In this document: one piece after another, positions 16,501 through 24,838 of the stretch
Position numbering within the stretch: the stretch's first letter is position 1
How the letters are laid out: each line of letters begins with the position of its first letter
From: Stenotrophomonas daejeonensis
GTDB taxonomy: Bacteria; Pseudomonadota; Gammaproteobacteria; Xanthomonadales; Xanthomonadaceae
Length of the DNA stretch: 42,826 nucleotides
Assembly: GCF_001431505.1 (NCBI RefSeq)
Contig: NZ_LDJP01000072.1
Coordinates: 1-42,826, forward strand
Reading direction: 5' to 3'
Made by a program: the position numbers and the translations under genes
Notes under the pieces: model-generated
What the model saw: the letters and a program-made list of their open reading frames with translations, nothing else
What the model was told of the DNA's origin: nothing
Databases searched by the model: none

Positions 16501-17186
16501 TCGACGACTATGAGAAGGCACGGGATATCTGTCGTGAAGTCGCGGAAAGATATTCGCTCTGGTATCGCGAGAAATGGCTGAAGGGGGCACCCTATGCATT
16601 CCTGCTGTGCTCGCATCCCGGTGGGAAACGGACGACGCTGCCCCTGTCGGTTCATGTGTTCTACAGGCACGGAGATGCTGCTTGGTCACCACAGAAATAT
16701 TCGCTGGTTTCCGCCAGGTCGAAATATCCCCGCTACGTCTACAGATCGGTCAACGGCGAAGGTAGGGCAAGCCTCCGGAGGAAACTGGCATTCATCGCCC
16801 GCCGTCCCGCCTACAGCCTTTGTATTATTGCGGAGAAACTCAACCTCACCAAACGGATAGGTCAACCGCTGATGAGGATTGAGCAAGGCGATTCCCTGAA
16901 GGACCGATTGCTCACGCACCTGTTCGTCGAAATATTCCAGTGGAAGATTCCAGGGCGGTATTTTGACGATCTGCAGCCGATATCCGAGAGTCATCCATAC
17001 ATACTCGCCCCGAGCGACGTTAATGGGTATCTGAGAGCCAGATATGGCGATTGGCAGACGCCCGTGAAGAGCTGGTTCTATCTCGTCGATGATGGTTGCA
17101 TCTCGTCAATATCGGGCGACGAACTCAACATTCGCTTGGCCGATGCCAGGAGGCAGGTGCCGGTTCCCCTGCCGACGCGAGGGTGA
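13566..17186 (+). CDS. 1206-residue multidomain transferase: TagF-like, capsule-synthesis-like and LicD domains
   Basis: Three regions are recognisable. Residues 1-330 look like CDP-glycerol glycerophosphotransferase (TagF type): YLPTWGD at 166, VIVRPHH, and SDMSGAIFDALYCRKPVVLVG from 239. Residues 370-440 are a basic, low-complexity linker. Residues about 700-860 match the KpsC/KpsS-type capsule domain (IFLPMQVANDTVARL, VVKRHPMC, TVNSGVGAEALLQLKPVV from 804). Residues about 935-1060 are LicD-like: DSGSLLGLVRHGRLNHWEKDIDLGIW (955-976), the nucleotidyltransferase-type metal site of phosphocholine transferases. LicD proteins use CDP- or CMP-activated polar groups, which fits the CMP-phosphonate predicted from aepX. 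A G8 tract at 14794-14801 (codons 410-412) lies in the linker; slippage would cut off the second and third domains. Start ATG 13566; no clear ribosome site. Confidence 0.85.
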   Translation: MRIGFLVWNQFQVAHSVEIARHFDEPDFIFIDRSPEALRDFDPAWLVPYGAYCRFLSELDLHSLDGQYDAIVSQFRPPLKQPWKLTKLVMQQYSLAKPKTAYNARWFTAERGLVYGAYSESLIGQMCQVSQTGNPRFDPYFEHRLNPDRLDLVRSRLDPEKKTLVYLPTWGDLSTSDAFATALGGFSDEFNVIVRPHHLSSIRDKEDGARSSGLIYADSFPPMLDLGLHLQEVADVVVSDMSGAIFDALYCRKPVVLVGDEDADFAGHRKADDSALEISQRHRIGPYMTDKGDLRRVVDELVEHHPYHDVNEALVEECFVQRGGCGALAAAAIRETVEVEPRRPLLQTYAAPDFSALLLSRSVAAAKQRRSKSRKNRLSENGQDAVAKTGIAAGQVPMTAWSMRTTQGERGGQAARKAGAEPVTMKALVKSGRFFEAGLKLEEWSRRPQEARAQNLLQAHRTTSSIRFSRTAWRDILARLFHGAYSPSTADGRALLQRLGMLRSAEALYLQEQQVEPQELIERVQMLGSLSGVIDLAARNEVACADEQMCITPRGEVVELAGREGNRAVELYLLSSLSLQLNDEEQRAYRSSQLRFAQHLVEGLLAAGYSVYPRLQAGVDGATPVSALRPAFTWHTLDSGRRGQFHLKIGTLFGYFIVDSKGYSGWSSVAGRPLPELVAEVDQTEADAHWRQLNGELVAGGKSKYAQAEEELPAELGEYIFLPMQVANDTVARLADIDTLSLLRALVSWASTRGSTVVVKRHPMCRSDEIAQTIEEAELAGHIRVSNANIHQLVAGAACVVTVNSGVGAEALLQLKPVVSTGRSDYAAATRRVRTENELFTVLDNKDWSPASEGDIKKFLWFYTKRYMVRFDDVPAIGDRLRELLAGVGHAVPGAEPDGGMALDLPGITAIPFTSPREMPAEGLHAGDDPLLGEQCEQLLRMFNAEGVRCWMDSGSLLGLVRHGRLNHWEKDIDLGIWIDDYEKARDICREVAERYSLWYREKWLKGAPYAFLLCSHPGGKRTTLPLSVHVFYRHGDAAWSPQKYSLVSARSKYPRYVYRSVNGEGRASLRRKLAFIARRPAYSLCIIAEKLNLTKRIGQPLMRIEQGDSLKDRLLTHLFVEIFQWKIPGRYFDDLQPISESHPYILAPSDVNGYLRARYGDWQTPVKSWFYLVDDGCISSISGDELNIRLADARRQVPVPLPTRG
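14794..14801. repeat. G8 homopolymer inside the LicD/TagF fusion gene
   Basis: Eight consecutive G residues encode the RGG of ERGGQAARK in the basic linker between the TagF-like and capsule-synthesis-like parts. It is preceded by GAGAAA. An internal ATG at 14838 (Met425) follows and might allow re-initiation after a frameshift, though it has no ribosome site. Confidence 0.9.
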
Positions 17187-17334
17187 GTTGTCGCCCGGTC
17201 TGATGCTGGGCTTTGCGCGCCTGGGGACCTCGGGGAATTGCGAATCCCGCAATTGGATGTAGGAACTGGAAGAGGTGATCGTGCGAAACCAGGCCATATA
17301 GGTGCAGCAGGTGAGGACGAAATCTTTTCGGAAG

Positions 17335-18132
17335 CTATGGTGCGCGGATAAGCTGATTTCCGTCCCTGTAATGCAATAGTTTTTTCTCTCCGGAGGCAAT
17401 GAGGCAGAAGAGGGGAGAGTCATCCTTGAACATGGTCTCCTCCGCTTCGGCCTGCGATGCAAAGGCAATATCAGCCATTGGAAGGGCCGTTCTGTACCTG
17501 GAAAGTCGCTTTTCCCAGTTATGGCGCTTGAGCTCTCCGTTGAAATGGAGGGGCGACAGAACCATGCTCTGCGGGAATCCGTCTTTCATGTCGTCCGGAA
17601 TGACGTCAGCCAATCTTGCGATGATGCTCACGTTGTAGCCATATCGAGCCAGGCGCGCGGAGCCCATGTCGAATCCCGACATGCCGAAGTTGAGGAGCAG
17701 CATTCCGGGGTTCCAGAAGCTCAGATGATTGAACGCCATCTTCTCACCGCGAATCGGCGGGACGGTTGCAACGCAATAGCCATCCGGCGCCAGATCCAGG
17801 GTCATTTTGTCGATGAACAAGCCGACGTTGCGGACATGCTCGAGTACATGGCTTGACCATACGACGTCATAAGGCAGGCGCGGTTTGAACTGAAGATAAT
17901 CCCCGACGAATGCCGGGGGTTCATCACCGGCGACCATATCGACGAGGTCCACATGGATACCATGGTCACGAAAGAATCGCGCATGGACCCCATGTGACCC
18001 TCCTATATCGAGCAGACGTACTTTCCTGTTCGCGTGCGTACGTTCCAGATCTGAAAGCAATTGGTAAGCGGCAAGACATGCACGGAAGGCGTGTACCCCC
18101 GTTCCGACCTTGGGATTTTTCCTGGCAGCCAT
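17335..18132 (-). CDS. Class I SAM-dependent methyltransferase
   Basis: The 265-residue protein has the Rossmann motif I LLDIGGSHGVHARFF (Asp42-Gly48 region), motif II acidic residues in VDLVDM, and the post-motif segment PYDVVWSSHVLEHV near residue 95 typical of Methyltransf_11/23 proteins. AGGAGA precedes the ATG at good spacing. It is encoded opposite to the upstream operon, in a short minus-strand pair with the O-acetyltransferase. It may methylate a sugar, for example as an O-chain cap, but the substrate is unknown; O-antigen loci exported by ABC transporters often include a terminal methyltransferase. No coiled coil or kinase domain like that of WbdD is present. Confidence 0.85.
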   Translation of the reverse strand: MAARKNPKVGTGVHAFRACLAAYQLLSDLERTHANRKVRLLDIGGSHGVHARFFRDHGIHVDLVDMVAGDEPPAFVGDYLQFKPRLPYDVVWSSHVLEHVRNVGLFIDKMTLDLAPDGYCVATVPPIRGEKMAFNHLSFWNPGMLLLNFGMSGFDMGSARLARYGYNVSIIARLADVIPDDMKDGFPQSMVLSPLHFNGELKRHNWEKRLSRYRTALPMADIAFASQAEAEETMFKDDSPLFCLIASGEKKLLHYRDGNQLIRAP

Positions 18133-18456
18133 GGGGGGATCTCCTGATATCTCAATTCAAGAGCAGTGGTATGCCTGGTCTTGGTGGTTCGATCAGGCCT
18201 GCGGTCCACGCGGGAATCGTTGGCCCGAAATCATATGCGCCATCCTTGTTCGATGCAGGTATGTCGCCATCATTCGTTTGCGGCGTCAATGGGCAGGCAC
18301 GCCATGAACTGGAATATGCCGCTGGCCAATGAAGCTCATGTGCCAAGGAGCATGCCGGGGAGCTATCGTGCAGTGGTTTGTCCTGCAAGGTCGAGGTGGC
18401 ATGAATGAACATATATTCGGCTTCCATCATATATCGAGTCGAGCAACCTCGGTCTG
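18133..18456. other. Gap between two minus-strand modification genes
   Basis: The 324 bases contain the ribosome site of the methyltransferase at the left edge and otherwise no frame or repeat I can support. It is markedly AT-richer than the flanks of the window, and the CATATATTC/CATATATCG stretch near 18411-18436 could belong to a promoter. Confidence 0.35.
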
Positions 18457-19158
18457 TCATTTCATCGCCTTGAAGGCAGGGGGAGCTTCGACGGCCTCGC
18501 CGCTTGCAATCCTTGATTCGAGCACCTCCAGTGCTTGTGCCGGCTTGTCGAAGGGGAGCCCGGAGAGCGTCTTGGCATCGAACCTCCACCACTTCGTTTC
18601 CAGAAGTTGTTGGATGGTATTTTCGGGGAACCTCATGCGAATTACCTTCGCAGGAACCCCGGCGACTATTGCATAGGGTGGCACGGACTTGGTCACGACG
18701 GATCCTGCCGCGATGATCGCGCCATCTCCGATGCTTGCTCCATTCAGTATGGTGACGCCGGTGCCGATCCAGACATCATGGCCGATGGTTGTCGGCAGGA
18801 GCTTCCTGGTCGGATCATTCTCTGTTGTCCTTGGAGTAAAGTGGAATCCTTCGTGCCAGTTGGAAAATGCGAACTTCTTCTTCGAATACTGGAAGGGCGA
18901 AGTGCTCAACCAGTTGGTCGGGTGATCGGAAGGGGCTGCATTCAGGCCGGGAGCAATGCTGCAGTATCGACCGATGGAGCGTACGTTTCCGATTCTGGCT
19001 GGCCCCACGATATAGGTATAGGCGCCAATCATTATGGAGTTCGCAATCTTGATCGAGCCAATCAGGTTGACTGGTGCTTCATACTGGACTATCACTTTCT
19101 TGCCGGGCCTGACCCCGGGCGCTGAATATTCGTCAATGTGACTCATGCTTTGGTCCAT
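18457..19158 (-). CDS. Hexapeptide-repeat O-acetyltransferase (CatB/WbbJ type)
   Basis: The 233-residue protein is a left-handed beta-helix acyltransferase: repeated I-G-x-x motifs ([51 protein letters not shown]) and the terminal [15 protein letters not shown]. The insert with [15 protein letters not shown] carries the probable catalytic His. Such enzymes use acetyl-CoA to acetylate sugar hydroxyls in the cytoplasm. [11 protein letters not shown] gives two possible starts, ATG 19158 and ATG 19146; neither has a clear ribosome site. It lies upstream of the methyltransferase on the same strand and divergent from the sulfotransferase gene. It predicts an O-acetylated repeat unit. Confidence 0.88.
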   Translation of the reverse strand: MDQSMSHIDEYSAPGVRPGKKVIVQYEAPVNLIGSIKIANSIMIGAYTYIVGPARIGNVRSIGRYCSIAPGLNAAPSDHPTNWLSTSPFQYSKKKFAFSNWHEGFHFTPRTTENDPTRKLLPTTIGHDVWIGTGVTILNGASIGDGAIIAAGSVVTKSVPPYAIVAGVPAKVIRMRFPENTIQQLLETKWWRFDAKTLSGLPFDKPAQALEVLESRIASGEAVEAPPAFKAMK

Positions 19159-19488
19159 GTATTCGTGGTGATTGTAAATCCGTGTCAGCCTGCCCGGGGC
19201 ATGAGCGTAACGATGCGATGCGTGCAGAAGTGGACAGGCATATTAAAGTGCACTTTGCCCGGTTGTTTGCGGGCAGGGCCTGCCATCTATTTTCCCGCTG
19301 CGGCCGCAGGCTTCCTTGGTGGTTGATGGTAGCAGGAGACGAAGATCGATGATCGAGCTGCAGTTATGGGGGAGCGTCGGCCAAGCGGGCTCCCCTCCTG
19401 CACATGGGCAGCGCCCATTCTGCTGTGATCGCCCAGGTCTTGGTATCATGATGAAAGTGCCCGATGGACGTGATGCCGGCGGGATTCC
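19159..19488. other. Divergent intergenic region between acetyltransferase and sulfotransferase genes
   Basis: The 330 bases separate two divergent genes and should contain their promoters. Neither strand has a supportable gene. I see no clear consensus promoter or long palindrome. Confidence 0.35.
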
Positions 19489-21432
19489 ATGGCTCCATTT
19501 ACAGGCAATCCTTTCAAAGTGAGAAGCTTCAGAAAGTATCTGCGGAAATTCATCGATTCGCGTGGACCACGTACGCGTTTCGTCATATTCAAGGCGGTCA
19601 TCATGGCCGGCCGGCCGTTCGACGTGGAGATACTGCATCGGCTGGCGATCGAGTTGGAGCGCGAAGGCCCGTTCCGGCTGGCGCTGCAATGCTGGGAGTT
19701 GATCCACCGGGTTGCGCCTTATGGTTCGGATGGGTTGATCGATCACCTGCCCGTGGCAGTGACATCGGGCGAAATGGCTCAAGTCCGCTGGTTCACCGAG
19801 CAGGCGAGACGGGAGGTTGGCCTCCCACCCGGGCAGACGATAGGACTGGCCGGGATGCTGGCGTGTGCGGGACATCATGGCGAAGCCGGTCGGGTACTCG
19901 GATTCCTCGCCCATGCGTCCTCCGACGGGCGGCGGGCGGTATCGCAGTCTCCTTCGGTGCTTCTCGGCAGCATGCCAAAGGACCTGACGCGCTTGGCACA
20001 GGAACTGGAACGGCCGAGGTCAGGTGCGGAAGAGGGTGGGGTGCATCCGTATCTGGAACTGGCGCGGCTTTGTTTCACCTTCAGGAAGATGGAAGTGGCG
20101 GCGAAGCTGTTCCGGCTTGCTGCCAACCATGTCGACTTGACGGCGCTCGATTCGGTGGCGATGTCGTACGCAGGTGCCCGCGCCGGTATGGCGACTGATT
20201 TCGCCACTATCGATGAAGAGGCGCTTGCCTGGCTAGGCAAGCGTATGTCCACCAATCCTGACGCGCTCGCGATGCTGGCCCATGTGGCATTGGTTTCGGG
20301 AGATGGCAGGTCGGCTGCGCGGGCCATGGAGCGAGCTGTCCGGGTGAAATACGCGGGTCTGGAGCAGGTGGAAGAGATCGTGGGCGACTGCCTTGCGATG
20401 CTCGGGATCATCGATACCTTGAAGGAGCGGCCATCCGAGTTGCCCGGAGAATTGCTCGAGGAACCGGACGGGAACCGGGACGACGGCGTGCCCAAGGTTT
20501 TCATCTGTGGCTTTGGCTGGTCGGGTTCCGGCGCCGTATATGACGAGATCCGCGGCAGCGAAGGCTTCAGCGAATTCGAAGGAGCGGGTGATGCCCCCCT
20601 TCTGAACGCCGATTCCGGTACCGAAGCGACATTCATCCAGGCGGACGCGGGTCTGGGCGACTTCTGGATAGCCGCAAGGTCAACGCGACGAGTGGCGTGG
20701 CAACGGCTCTGGGACATGCTCTGCCTCCATGTGACAGGTCTGTCGGGGATCGGTTACAACAGCTACAAGAGCTGTGCGGCGGCGACGAACAACGTACAGC
20801 GGCATGCCCACGCCTACACGCGCCCTTTCCGCGAATTCTTCGAGGGGTATGCCGCCTTGCTGGAAGCCCCTATGCGTGCCGGGCTCGGTGATCTTCTTGG
20901 CCGGACCACGGAGTCCCTCTGCCGCATGTTGCTCGAGCAGAAGGGAGGCAGGGCCGTCCTGTTCAACAATGCCATCTTCGGGCGTGAGGTCGAGATGCTG
21001 CAGATATTCAAGGCCAGCCGGGCCGTCGTAGTGTTCCGCGACCCGCTGGATGTCTATGCGGATCGCAGGCTCAAGGACAAGAACCATTGGCGTAGCCCGC
21101 GCCAGCTTGCGGAACTCTACGGATGGGGATTGCAGAAATACATTACCTATCGCCAGGGCAGGCAGGAACGGGTGCTCGGGAACCTGCGCGAGGTACCTTT
21201 CGAGCGCTTCGTGCTGGATCGGGTGTACCGTGAGCAGGTACGGGACTGGCTGCTGTCGGGGACGGTGGACAATGTGGGCAGGAGCCATTTCGATCCCGTG
21301 GTCTCAAGCGGAAACATCGGGATCCACCGCGGGATGCTTGACGCTAACGGGTGCAACCAGATGCAGGCCATGACCGCTTCCTATCGCAGGATGCAGGAAC
21401 TGGCTGCCATGGCATGGGATGCAGGGGAGTAG
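19489..21432 (+). CDS. TPR-like protein with C-terminal sulfotransferase domain
   Basis: The 647-residue protein has an alpha-helical N-terminal half (about 35-310) with paired-helix repeats of TPR style (LHRLAIELEREGPFRLALQCWELI, ELARLCFTFRKMEVAAKLFRLAAN). The C-terminal part resembles PAPS-dependent sulfotransferases: a P-loop-like 5'-phosphosulfate site KVFICGFGWSGSGAVYDEI (336-354) and the 3'-phosphate strand AVVVFRDPLDVYADR (Arg517 region). It lacks a signal peptide. It may sulfate the O-chain from PAPS, or its P-loop may serve another transfer. The GWSGSGAV loop departs from the usual GxxRSGST, so activity is not certain. The ATG at 19489 has GGCGGG upstream. It is isolated from neighbours by 330 and about 670 bases. 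Confidence 0.7.
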   Translation: MAPFTGNPFKVRSFRKYLRKFIDSRGPRTRFVIFKAVIMAGRPFDVEILHRLAIELEREGPFRLALQCWELIHRVAPYGSDGLIDHLPVAVTSGEMAQVRWFTEQARREVGLPPGQTIGLAGMLACAGHHGEAGRVLGFLAHASSDGRRAVSQSPSVLLGSMPKDLTRLAQELERPRSGAEEGGVHPYLELARLCFTFRKMEVAAKLFRLAANHVDLTALDSVAMSYAGARAGMATDFATIDEEALAWLGKRMSTNPDALAMLAHVALVSGDGRSAARAMERAVRVKYAGLEQVEEIVGDCLAMLGIIDTLKERPSELPGELLEEPDGNRDDGVPKVFICGFGWSGSGAVYDEIRGSEGFSEFEGAGDAPLLNADSGTEATFIQADAGLGDFWIAARSTRRVAWQRLWDMLCLHVTGLSGIGYNSYKSCAAATNNVQRHAHAYTRPFREFFEGYAALLEAPMRAGLGDLLGRTTESLCRMLLEQKGGRAVLFNNAIFGREVEMLQIFKASRAVVVFRDPLDVYADRRLKDKNHWRSPRQLAELYGWGLQKYITYRQGRQERVLGNLREVPFERFVLDRVYREQVRDWLLSGTVDNVGRSHFDPVVSSGNIGIHRGMLDANGCNQMQAMTASYRRMQELAAMAWDAGE

Positions 21433-22106
21433 GAAAGCATGGTGCGAAATAGCCCCGCTACGGCGCAGATGTTGACGCAGATATTCCTGTTGATGTGCCA
21501 TTGTGCCGGGTCTCATGAGGCCCGGTGAATCTTTAAGGCATGGGCATACCACGGGATTACATGGATCCCGAGCACCGGATCCGATGCGCACGCGCCCCCT
21601 GGAATGACGTGCATTCATTGCCGGGGGCGGCCCCTGGTTGGGGTTGAATCAAGGGTCCAGCGGCAATTTCCATCTGCTGGCTCACGTTATCTCAATTGTG
21701 GCGGCGGAGTTGCACGGCTTGGCCGTTGGGCGAGGTGGGGCAACAGATTGCCGGCCGGCTGGAACCCATGCGCTTGGACACTGCACGTGACAGGCACCGA
21801 CTACCGGGTATCTTATTGCCGCCTATCGACGGCGAACACGACTACTACTGCATGGCTCGGCACGATGCAGGCCAGTTCATGTTGCCGCCGCGCGGGATTC
21901 GTGCCCTGGCTGCTCACCGGCATGAGGCTGTGAAGTCTGCAGCGACAGGTGCGCGGCCTGCTCCAGGTAGCTGAAGGCCAGCAGCATGGACTTCCGGTTA
22001 AATGCATGCTTGCCGCGGCGTCGTGATGCACAAGGTGCGGCAACGGCCTAGGATATCGATAAATATCATCGCGCCGGATCATCCGAAGCTGGCGGGCCAA
22101 GGCGAA
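21433..22106. other. Gap of about 670 bases, possible decayed gene
   Basis: No intact gene is recognised. A hairpin at 21506-21525 (CCGGG with CCCGG, inner CTC-AT-GAG) may terminate the sulfotransferase message. At 21771-21974 one plus frame (from MRLDTARDRHRLPGILLPP) reads protein-like but has no homolog I recognise and no ribosome site; it may be a relic. Confidence 0.35.
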
Positions 22107-24179
22107 ATGCAAGGGAACGAGAAGGGCGGCAACATCAGGATGCGCCCCGAGATACAAGGGCTGCGTGCGATCGCCGTCGCCGCCGTTCTTCTCTTCCACG
22201 TCTGGCCTGCCGCCATTGGTGGAGGCTACGTCGGCGTAGACGTGTTTTTCGTGATATCGGGCTTTCTGATCACCTCGCTTCTGCTCAGAGAACTTGAACA
22301 AGATGGAAGCATAGGCTTAGGAATCTTTTACCTGAAGCGGATGCGCCGCCTTCTACCTGCGGCGACGATCGTACTGGCTGTGATTGCGTTGATGACGCCG
22401 CTACTGCTCCCCCCGACAGCGTGGAGGGATACCGCGTTCGAGGTGATCTCCAGTGCGTTGTACGTGGAGAATTGGAGGTTGGCGCATCTGTCCATGGATT
22501 ATCTGGGGGCGGAAAACCCGGCCAGTCCGGTTCAACACTATTGGTCATTATCGGTCGAGGAGCAGTTCTATCTGTTCTGGCCCGCTTTGATGGCGATCTT
22601 GGCGTGGGGGGCGAGGAGGGCAGGGCTGCCATTGCCCGGGTGCCTGCGGATGGCTTTGGCAATCGTCACCATGCTGTCGCTGGGCGCCTCGGTCTGGCTG
22701 ACCCGAGCTGATCCGGCACATGCCTATTTCGTCACCCATACGCGGATCTGGGAACTGAGTCTGGGAGGCTTGCTCGCGGTAACTCCGATCCCATGCCGGC
22801 AATGGTCACGGGATCTGGTGGGCTGGATCGGCCTGATCGGTATCGCTCTGGCGGTTTTTGCATTCGATGCGGCTACCCCCTTTCCAGGATATGCGGCGTT
22901 GGTGCCCACGATCGGAGCGGTCTTGGTCATCGTTGCGGGAGGCAGCGATTCCCGTTTCAGCGCGTATGCGTTGCTGGCAAGCCCACCATTTCGCTGGATG
23001 GGGGATGCGTCATATTCGATCTACTTGTGGCATTGGCCAATCGTAGTGTTCTTCATGGCGAAGGCCGGTGACGGAGCGATCGGCCCAGTGGCTGGTGCCA
23101 TTGTGATCGTGGCGACACTGGGGCTTGCCTCGTTCAGCAAGGTGCATGTCGAAGACCGATTCCGTCACCATGGCGCGGGCGCCACATCAATCCACCGGCC
23201 GATCCGGAGCATTGCCACAGGTGCCTTGGTTCCCGTATTGCTGGCTGGCGCGTTGCTGGGGGGTGTTGCCCGCGAGGAGGCGGAAGCGCAGCGGCTGCGG
23301 GATCGCTATCCCGGAGCCGGGGTGCTTGCACGGGGAGGTGATCCGCCCACGCAGGGCAATGACTATGTTCCCTCGTTGGCAGCACTGAAGCAGGACCGGG
23401 CGGCAGCCTACGACAACGGATGCCATCTGCGGTTCAAGGATTCCGAACCCGTTGCCTGTCGTTATGGTGATCCGCAGGGAAAGTTCAAGGTCTTCCTGAT
23501 TGGAGACTCCCACGCGGCGAACTGGATTCCTGCTCTTGAAGAGGTTGCGGAGCAGAAGGGCTGGAACGCATTCAGCTATACCAAGTCGTCCTGCCCACTG
23601 ATGCCGGTGATGCTGAGGCGGGCCGGCAAACCCTATGGTGAGTGCCTGGCGTGGGGACGACAGGTGCTTCGGATCATTGCCGAGGAACGTCCCGATCTGG
23701 TGATCCTTGCGCAAATGCATAGTGGCGTCCGTACGTGGTCTGCGGAAGGAGATAAGCCTCCGTCGCCACGGAAAGCGATGGTTGGGCTATGGCGGGAGAT
23801 CATGGCCGGGGGATCCCGGGTGGTGGCGGTGGTGGACACGCCACGCTGGCGTGATCCCAGTCCCGAGTCCTGCCTTGCGAACGACAGGAAATGCCGGATC
23901 AGGCTTCAGGAGATCGCTGCCTCGAAGCCGGATCCGGTGATTGCCGCACGTCGGGAGGAGAGGGAGGTCGCACTGTTGGACTTCACCGATCTGGTTTGTC
24001 CGGACGGAATATGTCCGGCGGTCATCGGCAACGTCGTCGTTTGGCGCGATAGCCACCATCTGACCGCGACATACTCACGGTCCATGGCCAACTTCTTCGC
24101 TGAGCGCCTTGAAAAGGCGATGGCGGGAGCCGCCGGAGTTCCAAATCCGGAGCGTACCGAGGCGAGCGTACGACCCTGA
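22107..24179 (+). CDS. OafA/YrhL-type acyltransferase with C-terminal SGNH domain
   Basis: The 690-residue membrane protein combines an acyltransferase-3 domain (residues about 12-370, ten or so hydrophobic segments, start MRPEIQGLRAIAVAAVLLFHV with the conserved Arg and His, and the HYWSLSVEEQFYLFWP motif) with a periplasmic SGNH hydrolase-like domain (about 440-680; GDSHAANW at 466, D648-H651 in WRDSHHLT). This architecture is known for O-acetylation of O-antigen in OafA-like proteins: acetyl groups cross the membrane and are put on the glycan in the periplasm. ATG 22107 is chosen for AAGG just upstream; ATG 22140 fits the usual family start and would give 679 residues. It is the last plus-strand gene before the wecB convergent junction. 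Confidence 0.9.
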   Translation: MQGNEKGGNIRMRPEIQGLRAIAVAAVLLFHVWPAAIGGGYVGVDVFFVISGFLITSLLLRELEQDGSIGLGIFYLKRMRRLLPAATIVLAVIALMTPLLLPPTAWRDTAFEVISSALYVENWRLAHLSMDYLGAENPASPVQHYWSLSVEEQFYLFWPALMAILAWGARRAGLPLPGCLRMALAIVTMLSLGASVWLTRADPAHAYFVTHTRIWELSLGGLLAVTPIPCRQWSRDLVGWIGLIGIALAVFAFDAATPFPGYAALVPTIGAVLVIVAGGSDSRFSAYALLASPPFRWMGDASYSIYLWHWPIVVFFMAKAGDGAIGPVAGAIVIVATLGLASFSKVHVEDRFRHHGAGATSIHRPIRSIATGALVPVLLAGALLGGVAREEAEAQRLRDRYPGAGVLARGGDPPTQGNDYVPSLAALKQDRAAAYDNGCHLRFKDSEPVACRYGDPQGKFKVFLIGDSHAANWIPALEEVAEQKGWNAFSYTKSSCPLMPVMLRRAGKPYGECLAWGRQVLRIIAEERPDLVILAQMHSGVRTWSAEGDKPPSPRKAMVGLWREIMAGGSRVVAVVDTPRWRDPSPESCLANDRKCRIRLQEIAASKPDPVIAARREEREVALLDFTDLVCPDGICPAVIGNVVVWRDSHHLTATYSRSMANFFAERLEKAMAGAAGVPNPERTEASVRP

Positions 24180-24838
24180 GGGAGATGGACCAGTCGGATT
24201 GGGATGGGACCGATAGCAGTCCATCACCGGTGATGCCGCACGGCTGCCACGTGGGCCTTCTTGGTCGCGGGATATCGGGGTATGTCAAACCGCTGGCAGA
24301 GGGATGAGGCCCACAGCCTGCCTCACTCTCTGGTGGTGGCCGTGATCGTGCAGTGCCTTCCCCGCTTGGAAACGATGCGGATACGTCCGTCGTCGAGTCG
24401 CTTCGGCTCACCGGACGGCCGGCGACGGTGATGGCAATTGCGTCGGTTACCTAATGCTGTTCCAGACATGGCTATTCGATCCAGATTCTGAGCTGGAGCC
24501 TGCAAGCCACGGCCTCTTTGATCCGATCGCGCCGAAGGCAACAGGCAAGGTGCAGGTTGGATCCCGTAAGAGAGCCTTTTCGGCTGTCTGGCCTGACCAG
24601 CGGCATTGGTGACCGCGGAAGCGGATTTGTGGGGCTTCTGCATGGCGTTGCCCGTCCGGGAGCAACCGATAAAGGCCTTTGTCGGCAGCAACGGGGCGAC
24701 AAGCAGGATTGTCATCCTCTTTTGTTACTTTCCGGAGATGGCTGATGACGGCACGGGGGCGATTGTTGCAAGGAGCCCGGCCGCGATATCCGATGGCTCC
24801 GAATCTCCACATGATGCCGTCCGGGAGTATGTGGTCCT
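24180..24838. other. Convergent gap of about 660 bases with a 14-bp palindrome
   Basis: No supportable gene in either strand between the acyltransferase and wecB stops. A perfect palindrome CATCACC/GGTGATG at 24222-24235 could be a protein site or a small hairpin. Frames look like decayed sequence; I recognise no insertion sequence. Confidence 0.35.

Noticed and set aside
17335..18132. WbdD-like chain terminator (methyltransferase-kinase)
   Set aside because: At 265 residues it has only the methyltransferase domain and no kinase or coiled coil.
18457..19158. Chloramphenicol acetyltransferase (xenobiotic, CatB)
   Set aside because: The fold is the same, but the O-antigen context and lack of resistance-gene neighbours favour sugar acetylation.
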